From: Puccinia triticina
Lineage: Eukaryota > Basidiomycota > Pucciniomycetes > Pucciniales > Pucciniaceae
DNA: 64,000 bases
Direction: 5' to 3'
Assembly (NCBI RefSeq): GCF_026914185.1
Contig: NC_070561.1
Span: forward strand, 1,488,001-1,552,000
The notes under the pieces: model-generated
Seen by the model: the letters and a program-made list of their open reading frames with translations, nothing else
Databases searched by the model: none
Told to the model about the DNA's origin: nothing
Program-made: the position numbers and the translations under genes
Shown here: positions 51,840 through 61,567 of the stretch, one piece after another
How positions within the stretch are numbered: the stretch's first letter is position 1
How the letters are laid out: every line of letters begins with the position of its first letter

Positions 51840-52165
51840 TACAACAGTGAAACAATACAATACAGGACCGGTATTGGAAAATACTACACATAGTATTGTT
51901 TTTTTGATAAATCAAAATTCAATACCATGCATTGTATTGAAAAAAAGATACAATACAGTGGTATTGTATCTAAAAAAACAACACCTTTTCTGGGCAATTG
52001 GCGCTCAATCCAATGGCCGCTCCCAGCAATACACTTGTATTGTATTGTATCAGAATGTATTGGCAATACAATACCATGGATTGTATTGGTTTGGTGACTT
52101 GATCCAATACCAATACAGTGTATTGGACTCAAAAGAAATACCAATACATGTACCTTACCGTTTCA
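51840..52165. repeat. CAATACA/TGTATTG array
   Basis: About 18 CAATAC / GTATTG words in both orientations, the same motif as the subterminal arrays of the hAT element at 31809-33596. Probably an internally deleted relative. Ends not resolved. Confidence 0.65.
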
Positions 52166-52322
52166 CCCTTGGTAATTATAGGGTTCAAATAAGATGCTTT
52201 GATTGAAAACCTTCTTTCCAAGACTTCAAAAAGACAGCATGATGAATTTTCCTTTTTATTCTCAAGTTCCTACAAATAAGTTGCTTTAGTACCAGATTGT
52301 ATTCCCTCTGCACTCCCCCATC

Positions 52323-52563
52323 AGGGTGTAAATGGGTTGGGCCAACCCAAAACTGACCCAAGACCTGACGGGTCTCAGGTCGGGTTTGGTTTTGGCGCCT
52401 AATAGGTTGGGTCAACCCAAGACCCAAACCAACCCAACCCAAAATAGTATGATGTTGGGTTTGGGTTCTGGAAGCATATTTTCAAATTTGCCCAAACCCG
52501 TACTGAATTGGGTTGGGTTTGGGCGCTGTTTTTCAACCCAAAACCAACCTGTTTACCACCTAA
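52323..52563. mobile_element. Putative MITE with GGGTTGGG/CCCAACCC arrays
   Basis: Left AGGGTGTAAATGGGTTGGG, right CAACCTGTTTACCACCT. The interior is made of GGGTTGGGTCAACCCAA-type palindromes. Target duplication not clear. Confidence 0.5.
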
Positions 52564-53139
52564 ATCCCCCACCTCCTATCAGAATTCCAGAAAAAATCCT
52601 CAGCCTGAAGCTGTGTAGGAGGAGGAGCCAATGAAAGTATGATCAATGGGGCCACTGTAACTTGAATCTGAAGTACCATTACTACACTAAAAACATGTTA
52701 AATTTTTCCCAAGGGTGATTCAAGCTTTGGTATCGGGAAAAATAAAAGGGTTTTATCTTGAAAATGCCTCAGAGGTAAGTACCAAGAACTGAGCCAAGCT
52801 CAGCATGCTCAGCCAAAAATGTAGAGGTAGTATATGTTGGTACACCTCATACCTGTGGATATAGCTTGTTGTAGGTGGAAAAACCCTTGATTGCCTGTAA
52901 TCCTCCCTAACCTCCTCTTGACTCCCTGATACTCCAAATGTGGAGTTTGTCCACCCCACACTCCAATACCCCCCCTCAGACTCCACACCACTAAATACAA
53001 CTAATATGAATGAGATAAAAAAAAATTGGAAAACAAATGTGAAAATTTGAGGAACAATTGAGTGGTGATTATGAGATTGGAAAGCAGAGAAACAAACAAA
53101 ACAGGAAAGACAGGCTACCAGCACATCTTATCGGAAGAT
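52564..53139. other. Intergenic, no gene recognised
   Basis: Unassigned. The right edge borders the Copia relic. Confidence 0.35.
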
Positions 53140-55730
53140 TTTAGACATTTAAATCAAGTGGAGACGGGCACCCAATGGCTTGGTGAGGAAATCAGCAAGA
53201 TTTTTGGACGTCAAAACCCAATTGAGCTTGATGTTGTGTTCTCGGATTGTGTCGTTGAAAAAGAAGAAATTGCGCTCGAGGCTCTTCATTCTACCTTTTG
53301 ATGCGTTGTTGTCCGATATTAGTACCGCAGCTCAATTGTTGCACTTGAGGATGGTTTCCGGTCTGATGTCAAGTGAATGTATTATTGGGATTAGGAAGAG
53401 CAAGAAGTCTACTGTGGAGCCAATCAAAATGAACTCCGCCGCGCATGTTGAAGTTGCCACAACCTTTTGCCGCCGCGAACCCCAAGAAATGGGGCTGCCC
53501 ATGAATGTCATCATGAAGCCAGAGGTGGAACGTTGGAACTCTCCGCCCCAGTTGGTGTCGGACCAGGCGATTAATTTGTTATTGGTATGTTCCAGCTTCA
53601 GGCGTTTGTTGTGGGTGGTCGCCAAATATTGCACAAGATGTCAAAGAGCGCTCCAGTGTGTCACATCTGGATTCGAGCTGTATTGGGCTAGATAATTCAC
53701 GGCAAAGCTCAGATCAGGTCTTGACCCGAGCGCAATGTAGTTAAGTGAACCAATCAGAGATTAGTACAATGTTGCGTCAAGTGGTTCATTGGAGAAAGTT
53801 GAGAGTTTATCTCCCGTGAGGGGAGTGTATGTTGGGATTATCTTTGACTGTACTTTGCTTTGGAATGTTTTTAACGTTTGGTCTATCAGCAGCGGTTGAC
53901 TTAAGAATATCGAATCATCTTCATATTCCATTTTGATACCAACTAGTTTGTCCGGTTTGTTGTCCCACTTAACCCGTAGATTGGACTCCAGCTTCTGACG
54001 GAGGATCTTGAGGGCCCCATCATCATTGCTGAAAACAATCCCGTTGTCGACATGGATCCAGATGATAATTATCGAGTCATCTTTCTTATACCTGTACAGG
54101 CATTCCTCAACTTTGTTGCAGGTGAACCCCCATGCCTGCAGAAGTCCTCTGAAGTGTTTCCACCAACATCAACTGGCTTGGCGGGTCCCGTAGAGTGCTT
54201 TTTTCAATCTTAAGACCTTGCCTTTCAGGTCTGGAAAAAGTTTGATAGGAGGTTCCACATAGATTGTCTTGTCTATTGGGCTGTGAAAGAAAGCGCTGGT
54301 CACGTTGAACGAATTAATTTTCCACTTGTTGACAATTGATAAGGTCAAAAGAAGCCACAAGGTTGTTGTGGATGCAGTGGGCGCGAAAGTGGACTTCACG
54401 TTGTGGAACTACTCTGAGGGAAGAATAGAGCTTGAGAGGTATTTGGTGCTTGAAGGGCTGCCTCTCAGGGGAACAAGAAAAAGAATATAAGAGTATGGAC
54501 TCTTAAGGAAAGGTGTGGCTATGGAGATTCTTGAGGTATGTCTAAGGGTTTACTTTCTACTAATCTAATAGCAAGGTAAAGGTAATGTAAAGTCTGTCCA
54601 ACCTGATATATTTGGCATAGACTTATCAAGCTTGTCCACTCTGATTTAATGGCATAAGCTAGGCTAGTGAATGGTGACCAGTGATCTGGATTGCTGGGAC
54701 AGGATCTGATGGGGAACAAAAGGTAGGGCCAAAGAGGGCAGACTATATACAAAATATTATGGGGCTGAGTTGTGGTTGGAAGAAAAGATGAAACAGTGAA
54801 AATTCTCAATCAAGGGGCTGAGGCTGAAAATGCTATGTGGATGGGAAGTTCTGGAATGAGGCTGAAATGTGGAGAGACAATGAAACATCACAACAAGGGT
54901 TTACATATCACATGAGTGGCTGAAAAGGGAAGGGCTGAAACCAAAGGGGACAAGGGGTAACCAAGATGGGATCTCTATGGTTATTACATGTGTGGCTAAT
55001 CCTAATTGGGGTTGTTATGCTGGTTTGGGAAGGGAAGAAAAGATGGTGAATGTCCAGGGTCTTTTCTAATAGTCTGGCTCTGTCTGATGGGTGACTTTCT
55101 CCCACTTGTGCCTAGCTGGGTGCTTGAGAAATACTGAGTTGGTGTAGGTGGGTATCCAGAAGGTGGGGAAAAAGGGTGAAGAGAGAATGGGGGGCCTGTT
55201 GATGGGTATGAGTTGTCCTGGCCTTGATCCTTATGGGAGGTGGGTACTTGAGTATTCCAGAGAGGGTTATATTGAGGGAAAAAGACTTTGATTTTGGTGC
55301 CATATTCAGGATTGGCTTACCACAACGTCCCGTGTGATCCTTTGTTTGAAGCCACGGACAACAAATCTAGCCTGCAATTTTTTGACAGATCTGTCTGAGT
55401 TACGTTTGATGTCAAACACAAAACGTGTGCCGCTCAAGTGTTTCTTTTCTTTTTCTTCTATCTCAAAAGTGTCTATCTGGACTAGCTGGTTCCATTTGGT
55501 CATACAAGCCGCACGCCAAGACTCCCTCTTGGGGAATGCCAGTGCAGTCTTCAGGTTCATGGGGATATCGGTGTCTGAAATTGCTTGAATGGAATCAAGT
55601 TGGGCATCCTGGGCATTGCAAATCTCCTTGGTCAGTTCCTGACCGAGGGTGAGAGTCCTACGGGCAGATGGAATGTCAGGGGAAGTTTCACTACCAAGAT
55701 GGATGAATTTGCGATGTCGTATATTGATCA
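53140..55730 (-). pseudogene. Ty1/Copia pol relic (reverse transcriptase and RNase H)
   Basis: Minus-strand order: AFPKRESWRAACMTKWNQL and FVVRGFKQRITRDV (RT start, 55550-55330), STFAPTAS and INSFNVTSAFFHSPIDKTIY (54400-54260), a catalytic box that reads IHVDNGIV in place of YVDD (about 54045), RNase H blocks IAWSDTNWGGEFQRSTSGF and SWGSRRQKVVATSTCAAEF (53570-53440), and LADFLTKPLG near 53150. Frame changes are present and integrase and gag are absent. A solo LTR (54402-55324) lies inside. Removing it with one ACGT restores the frame. Confidence 0.88.
54402..55324 (+). mobile_element. Solo LTR, TGTGGAACTACTC family, inside the Copia relic
   Basis: 923 bp, starts TGTGGAACTACTC and ends GGCTTACCACA. 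Target duplication ACGT (54398-54401 and 55325-55328). Homologous to 20386-21167 in inverse orientation. Confidence 0.85.
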
Positions 55731-55973
55731 ATATAGCGTATATTGATCAATTTATATTGATCAATTTTTTATTATTATTTTTCTTGATACCTTTCTCTGT
55801 TTTCCATGTCTCCTTAATACCATTTTATAATCTCTCTCCTTCCCCTTGTGTTAGCTTCAAGCCACAGGAATCTTTTTTTTTGCCTGATAACATTCATAAA
55901 TTTCTACATACACCATTCAATTCTTCCTGAAAAAAAGACATTGCAAGTTTTAGGATTAATCCAGGGTAGCTGA
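55731..55973. other. AT-rich DNA with ATTGATCAAT palindromes
   Basis: Three or four ATATTGATCAAT words at 55723-55770, then unassigned DNA. Confidence 0.4.
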
Positions 55974-56085
55974 CACCAGGAAAAAAGAATGATCACTTGC
56001 CAACAAGTGACATAGCAAAGTACAAAGGGGCCTTTTTACTTTTTGATGTCACTTGCAGACAAGTGATCATTGTTTTTTCCTGGTG
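55974..56085. mobile_element. 112-bp MITE, CACCAGGAAAAAA ends
   Basis: Inverted ends CACCAGGAAAAAA with GATCACTTG / CAAGTGA words inside. 3-bp duplication TGA on both sides (55971-55973 and 56086-56088). Miniature relative of the element at 19445-21967. Confidence 0.75.
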
Positions 56086-57408
56086 TGAGGGGTCTCATTT
56101 TTTTTTTCTTTTTTTTTTACTTCAACAATTGATCTGTTATCAGAAGTCTGCAAATTGACTTTTTTTTCAAAAAAGGAAAAACATTGACCCCTGACCTCTC
56201 TCATGATACCATCCTGCACACATTTTTAATTTGGTTGGTTGAACTTGCTCAAGATATTGCATATCATACTTGAAGTGCTACATGCATAGGAGGCCTTTTT
56301 GAAATTAGTTTACCATGGGTTAGCATATTTTTGTCAGGTTCTTTTTTTTATCTACTTTGGTTATCAACCACAGATTAATGAGGAATATTTCCACATAAAA
56401 TTTCGTTGGACAATTTTTCTGAATATAAAACCCAGAAATAATGTTTTTGGGGTCACATCCATTATGCAGCAGCTGCGATCTGATCAGTTGCCAAATATCA
56501 CTAATTTAGTAGTTTCTTGGTGTTTCTGCCACTATATCTCAACACAGCCTGGGGGTTCTTCCATGATATTGGTATCAAAATGTTCAGTAGCCCCCAAGGA
56601 TCCATTGTGTACCTTAAATGACCACAAAACCCCCAAATGTGGCGGCTACAATCTCATCAGTTGCCAAATCTCACTAATTTGGTAGGTTCTTGGTGTTTCT
56701 GCCACTATATCTCAGCACAACCTGGGAGTTCTTCCATGATATTGGTTTCAAAATGATCAATAGTCCCCAAGGATTCATTGAGTACCTTAAATTACCATGA
56801 AACTCCCTAATGTAGCCCTACGACCTGATCAGTTGCCAAATATCACTAATTTGGTAGTTTCTTGGTGTTTCTGCCACTATATCTCAAAGCAACCTGGGAG
56901 TTCTTCCATGATATTGGTACCAAAATAATCACATGCCCTCAAACATTCATTGAGTACCTTTGATGACCACAAAACCCCCAAATGTAGCAGCCACAATGTG
57001 ATCAGTTACCAAATATCACTAATTTGGTAGTTTCTTGGTGTTTCTGCCACTATATCTCAGCGCAGCATGGGAGTTCTTCCATGATATTGGTACCAAAATG
57101 ATCACTTGCCCCTGAATATTCATTGTGTACCTTGAATGAACACAAAAACCCCAAATGTAGCAGCCACAATGTGATCAGTTGCCAAATATCACTAATTTGG
57201 TAGTTTCTTGGTGTTTCTGCCACTATATCTCAGCACAGCGTGGTAGTTCTTCCATGATATTGGTATCAAAATGATCAAATTACCCTGAAGATTAATTGTG
57301 TACCTTGAATGACCACAATACCCCCAAATGTAGCAGCTAGGATGTGATCAGTTGCAAAATATCACTAATTTGGTAGTTTCTGGTGTTTCTGCCACTATAT
57401 CTCAGCGC

Positions 57409-58214
57409 TGTGGTGGCCCATTTGGTTGACCGCTAGTCAGAAGCATTCTTGCCGCTGCTGCCAGCAAGATCAGCAAGTATCAGATTCATTCTCACCCTTC
57501 AAGATTTTCAAGATTCAAGACTTCAATCATCAAGACCTCAAGATCCTCAGCCTCTCAAGCTCTCATTTTATTCCTCCCAATCCTTCTCATCCTCTTCCCC
57601 AGTTTCATTTCCCCCTCTGGTCCACTCCCTTCAAATTCTTGGTCCCAACACAGCATGTGCTGTGGGTTTGTCTTTTGTTTTGTCTGTGGTTTTGATTCTT
57701 CTTCTCCCTTTCTTCTCTTTCCATTGGTGGTTGATTGTTTTGTGTATGTTTCTGCCTCATCTCTTTGGTTTCTCCTTTTTGTCTTGTGTTTTTGTTTTCT
57801 TTTCTTTTCTCCCTGTTGTCTGTTGTGTTGTGTGCGCGCATGGCGCGCAAGGAGATGATGAAATGTATGTGACAGGTCGCCTCCCTGAGTCCAAGTTCGC
57901 CGAACTTGGAGGATGGGAGAGGCATGGCATTCTGATCCAAGAAGTAAGGCCATCACTTTTTCCGAATCATCATCAAGAGTCCCTTCCAAGAGTCCACCGC
58001 CTCCCATCAAGAATCCTTTCCTAGATCCTTTCCCAGCAAACCAAACCGCCGCCGAGGATCCGAACCCCGGCGAAACGACTCGAAACCACTTCCCCCCCAG
58101 CTATCACCTCGAATCCCTACAACTCTTTTCCGGACCGATCCGTGAGGGCAGTCACCCCGACACCTTTTCCCCTCCCAGCGCTGCCGCCGGCCTAGCACCG
58201 AGCGGAGCTCCATA
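57409..58214 (+). repeat. 5' LTR of the gag-only Ty3 relative
   Basis: 806 bp. Contains the stem-loop at 57879-57922 and the GTGCGCGCATGGCGCGCAAGG patch, both counterparts of the Ty3-type LTR. Confidence 0.93.
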
Positions 58215-58216
58215 TT

Positions 58217-58269
58217 TGGTCCCCCGAGCCGGGATCGAACCAGCGACCTCAAGATTTACAGTCTCGCAC
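58217..58269 (+). promoter_or_regulatory. Primer-binding site: 53-nt tRNA-Tyr complement
   Basis: Identical to 7521-7573 over the 53 nt, 2 nt after the LTR. The following bases (TGTGGTTTTGAGG) are also shared but are not tRNA-like. Confidence 0.8.
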
Positions 58270-58767
58270 TGTGGTTTTGAGGCGTTTGGCGGTTATAATT
58301 CTTTCCTTTTTTTTCCTTTTACTTCGATCTCTTCAAATTCAAGAATCTTAGTTGAACCGGTCCTGGGTCTCCTTTCCCTCCAAACCCTTGAGATCCGACA
58401 TCCGCCCCGTACATTTTTCGTCTGGATTTCGTTTCAGGAAACAATCTAACGCTCGTTTCATTGGATCAAAAACGCTTCAGGACCTTGATCTTCTAGCCTC
58501 ACACATTGTCAACCAAGCCTGTGCGGCTTCTTTCCACTCGAAGGATTGGCGTCTTTCAGCTTGCACACCTCCCCGGTGGGGGTATCTTGCTGTTGGACGG
58601 ACCAGAGTTCTCTGCAAAAGCCCAAGTCTCCATTCTCTCGATCGGAGGTCTAAAGGAAGCTCGGCTACGAACTAGCGCGCGTTTCATAGGAGCAGGAAGT
58701 TTCAGGCCTTGTCTTCTTTTTCTTATTTTTTATAGGTGTTCAGCGGCGGGGCATAGGAGAGACAAAA

Positions 58768-58869
58768 GTAAGTCCCCTCCATTAGTGCACCTCCGGGCTC
58801 TTCTACACATTGTCAAAAGCAACCTAGCCACTCTGTGAGCCACTCGGACCCTGTTGTTTTCTGCTCTAG
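58768..58869 (+). other. Intron-like cassette E (leader, upstream of gag)
   Basis: GTAAGTCCCCTCC...CTGCTCTAG, 102 nt, the counterpart of cassette A. Shares GCACCTCCGGG, ATTGTCAAAAGC, TAGCCACT and TGTGAGCCACT words. A short exon with an upstream TATAG acceptor (58731-58735) precedes it, as for A. Confidence 0.6.
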
Positions 58870-58891
58870 TTTCGAGCCAATCAAGCTTTTC

Positions 58892-61396
58892 ATGATGGGC
58901 GCGATCCCACCGGCTCCGATTGAAGCCAACTACAAAGATCTAGATCTAGATTTTGACGGCACAGACGTCAAGAGTTTTTTGGAAGCGTATGAGACGAAAG
59001 CAAAAAGGGAAGGCGCCTCCGAATACGACATGGCCTGGCAAATGGCATTTTTCATCCGTTCAGACGAAGTCTTCGAGGTTATAAAAACATTTGACGGATT
59101 CAAACATCGCAGATGGTCAGATCTGAAAGCCTCGATGCTCGTGTACTGGGGACAAGATGAAACCCCTCAATTCACTCTTCAAGATATGGACGACTTGCTA
59201 GAATCTTGGTCAGCAAAAGAATACATCTATTGGCCGCGAGATTATCCAACTTTCTGGCAATCATTCGAGCCGATTGTTTCTTATCTACTCAGGAACGAAT
59301 GTTGGGACTCACAAGACACCCAGGATCTTTGCTCTCAAGCCTTCTTCCGGGTCTGCCGACGATCACTTGCTGCTTGTTTCCCTCCGTCAGCGAAAGAAAA
59401 CAAGGCCTGGGTTTTTGATTGTCGTGCGGCGACAGAGTTTATTGATGATGACACGGACACCGAGCTGGGTTCCTCTGAACAATCCATTGAAGATCCAAAT
59501 CACACCGACGCGGCATCAACTCCACAGTCCTCCTGCTCTAGTCCGGTTGCTTCTGCACCTTCTATTGAGAGCTATTCATCTGCCCTTGCCCAAGAAGGTC
59601 ACAAAGATTTCAATTCCGAGGACAAAGACTCCAAGCTGTATCTTTCCGAGAAATCAATCAAGGCTTCAAATCACACAGAAGTCCTTGTGCCATCAAATGA
59701 ATTGCTTTCGTCTCGCCCTATAGGCCTTAGCTCGGCTGAGGAGCTTACGCGTGCGGCCCCTGAGTTGGAAGAAGAAAATTGGAGCGCTATTTCCAAGTCT
59801 TCCAAGCAATCAACTGAAGTTTTCCAGTCTCCTAGCCCATCCGATTTTCATCCCGAAGTTGTAGAGAAGATGGAAGCGCGATCCGGCTGCGCGTCTGCCT
59901 CCGAATCCGCCCTTAATTCCACTGTCCGTCGTCCGCTTAGGTGTTATTATTGTCATTGCGACGGTCACCGCTTCAGACGCTGCCCGTATCTTCGGAGAGA
60001 TAAGAAGGCCACTCTTGTTGAGCAGAAGGGAAGCAGCTTCTTCCTTCCAAGCAGCTCTCCCATCCCTTTCAATCCTAGCCGACCCATCCGCACCGTTGTG
60101 GAGTCCTTTCAAGTTTCAAGTCCCTCACACCATCCTTGGTACGGACCATATAAGGCTCACAGAGGCTCTCTTAAGCCAGGGTATCCGCCAGTGCTTTCAA
60201 CGTCCTCCCAAGCTCCGCCGCTTCCCCGGTCCCGTCCTTATCATCCGATCCGCAAGCCACCAAGCCAATCCAAATTCCAGCCGTCTGTTCTATTTTCCTC
60301 GCCGCGTGTTGTTGGGTCCGCCAAGGCAGTGGACACTGTTCTCAGGAAGATTGCTAATGTCTTGGTTCCAGGCCTGTCGGTCTCTAAGCTCGCTACTATG
60401 TCTCCTGTCGCTGTGGAGCATAGGAAGAAGCAGTCTCAACATTGTTCCTCTAGATCAAGCTCTTTCTCATTTGCCTGTCCGCACCAAGATCGAGTGGCTC
60501 CCTCTCCCGATCCTGTTTTCAAGGTTGCTCCTACTCGCCAGCGCCGCCCAAAGGCGGAAAATTTGGCTGCGTCTTCCAATCTTGAAAGCCTCCGAGACGA
60601 GGTTAAACTACGTTCCAGCCTTTCCCCGATTCCAACTGCTAATCTCCGTTCTAGTCACCCACTCTGCCAGATGGCGGAGCCTCTGATCTCACCATCAAAC
60701 CTCCGAGACAAGGTTAAACTATGCCCCAGTCCTCCCGATCTCCGTTCTAGTCGCCCACTCCGCCAGATGGCGGAGCCTCTGATCTCCCTCCGAGACGAGG
60801 TTAAACTATCTCCCGATCCATCTCTGAGCTCTGTTCCCGATTCCGAGCCTAGTTCCTGCCTCCACCAGACCGTGGAGCGTCTGATCCCATCTTCGACTAG
60901 CCTCCGAGAAGAAGTTAAAGTATCTCTAAATTCTTCCCCCAGTCTGACTTCAGATTCCGAGTCTATTGGCCAGCTCCGCCCGACTACGGAGCCCTTGGTG
61001 TCTTTTCCGATCTGCCTCTCTGATGAGGCTACACTATCATCGCGACCCTTATCCCATTCCTTGGATCCTACCCCCACATCAAAATACCAATCCTCATCTT
61101 TCATTTTTCCTCAATCTTCCTCCAATCCTCAAGGTGATCGATCTCAGTCGTCCCAATCTTCTGATCCTACCAATTCTTGGGCTTCCTCTCCGTCTCCGAT
61201 ACGCCTCCGCAATGAGGATAAACTACCGTCAGCTTTGATCTCCGATCCCCTCCGCAATGAGAATAAACTATTGTCAGTTGAAAGTTGTCTCCGCAATGAG
61301 GGTAAACTAGGTTTGTTGCATTTTGATGAGAATGAAGGATGGTATTTACAGGTTCCTTGTGGGGCATTTCAGACCAGAAGTAAGTCCCCTTCTTAA
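58892..61396 (+). CDS. Gag of the gag-only Ty3 relative, with C-terminal LR[ND]ExKL repeats
   Basis: I start it at 58892, the first ATG after the acceptor of cassette E. An open frame from 58835 would begin inside the cassette. About 834 residues. The N-terminal capsid-like domain (DLDFDGTDVKSFLEAYE, then GASEYDMAWQMAFF) is homologous to the start of the gag at 7978. A Ser-rich linker follows, then a CCHC knuckle starting at C351 (C-X2-C-X4-H-X4-C). Then come VLRKIANVLVPG and a long Ser/Pro-rich tail with eight heptad repeats (60590-61309). Homology to the Ty3-type gag stops just before the protease, which is absent. The donor of cassette F lies 17 nt before the stop. Confidence 0.88.
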   Translation: MMGAIPPAPIEANYKDLDLDFDGTDVKSFLEAYETKAKREGASEYDMAWQMAFFIRSDEVFEVIKTFDGFKHRRWSDLKASMLVYWGQDETPQFTLQDMDDLLESWSAKEYIYWPRDYPTFWQSFEPIVSYLLRNECWDSQDTQDLCSQAFFRVCRRSLAACFPPSAKENKAWVFDCRAATEFIDDDTDTELGSSEQSIEDPNHTDAASTPQSSCSSPVASAPSIESYSSALAQEGHKDFNSEDKDSKLYLSEKSIKASNHTEVLVPSNELLSSRPIGLSSAEELTRAAPELEEENWSAISKSSKQSTEVFQSPSPSDFHPEVVEKMEARSGCASASESALNSTVRRPLRCYYCHCDGHRFRRCPYLRRDKKATLVEQKGSSFFLPSSSPIPFNPSRPIRTVVESFQVSSPSHHPWYGPYKAHRGSLKPGYPPVLSTSSQAPPLPRSRPYHPIRKPPSQSKFQPSVLFSSPRVVGSAKAVDTVLRKIANVLVPGLSVSKLATMSPVAVEHRKKQSQHCSSRSSSFSFACPHQDRVAPSPDPVFKVAPTRQRRPKAENLAASSNLESLRDEVKLRSSLSPIPTANLRSSHPLCQMAEPLISPSNLRDKVKLCPSPPDLRSSRPLRQMAEPLISLRDEVKLSPDPSLSSVPDSEPSSCLHQTVERLIPSSTSLREEVKVSLNSSPSLTSDSESIGQLRPTTEPLVSFPICLSDEATLSSRPLSHSLDPTPTSKYQSSSFIFPQSSSNPQGDRSQSSQSSDPTNSWASSPSPIRLRNEDKLPSALISDPLRNENKLLSVESCLRNEGKLGLLHFDENEGWYLQVPCGAFQTRSKSPS
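60590..61309 (+). repeat. Eight 21-nt in-frame repeats (LR[ND]ExKL)
   Basis: Units start at 60590, 60701, 60788, 60902, 61016, 61205, 61250 and 61289. Same core as at 10638-10826. The units at 60902 and 61016 are the most diverged. Confidence 0.85.
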
Positions 61397-61497
61397 GTAT
61401 GCACCTCGGGCTCTACTGCCGTCATTGTCGTAAGCTCTACTCCAGCCACTGTCGTGAGCCACCCGCGGGATCCCCTCTTCTTTCTGTTTTTCTTTAG
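61380..61497 (+). other. Intron-like cassette F (end of gag)
   Basis: GTAAGTCCCCTTC...TTTCTTTAG, 118 nt, preceded by CCAGAA, the counterpart of cassette D. Confidence 0.6.
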
Positions 61498-61567
61498 GTT
61501 TTTCCCTCTCTCTCAGCCGCGCAGACCGTTGAAGGAGTCTGGGGACAGACTCCAAGTGGTGGGTGGA

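Noticed and set aside
55723..55770. ATTGATCAAT palindromes as a regulatory site
   Set aside because: Short AT-rich palindromes next to a decayed Copia relic with no gene nearby. More likely another repeat remnant.
57555..58010. Open frames of 110-190 codons within the LTRs at 57409-58214 and 61568-62373
   Set aside because: Present identically in both LTRs, on both strands and in overlapping frames, with low-complexity translations. Explained by pyrimidine-rich LTR sequence.
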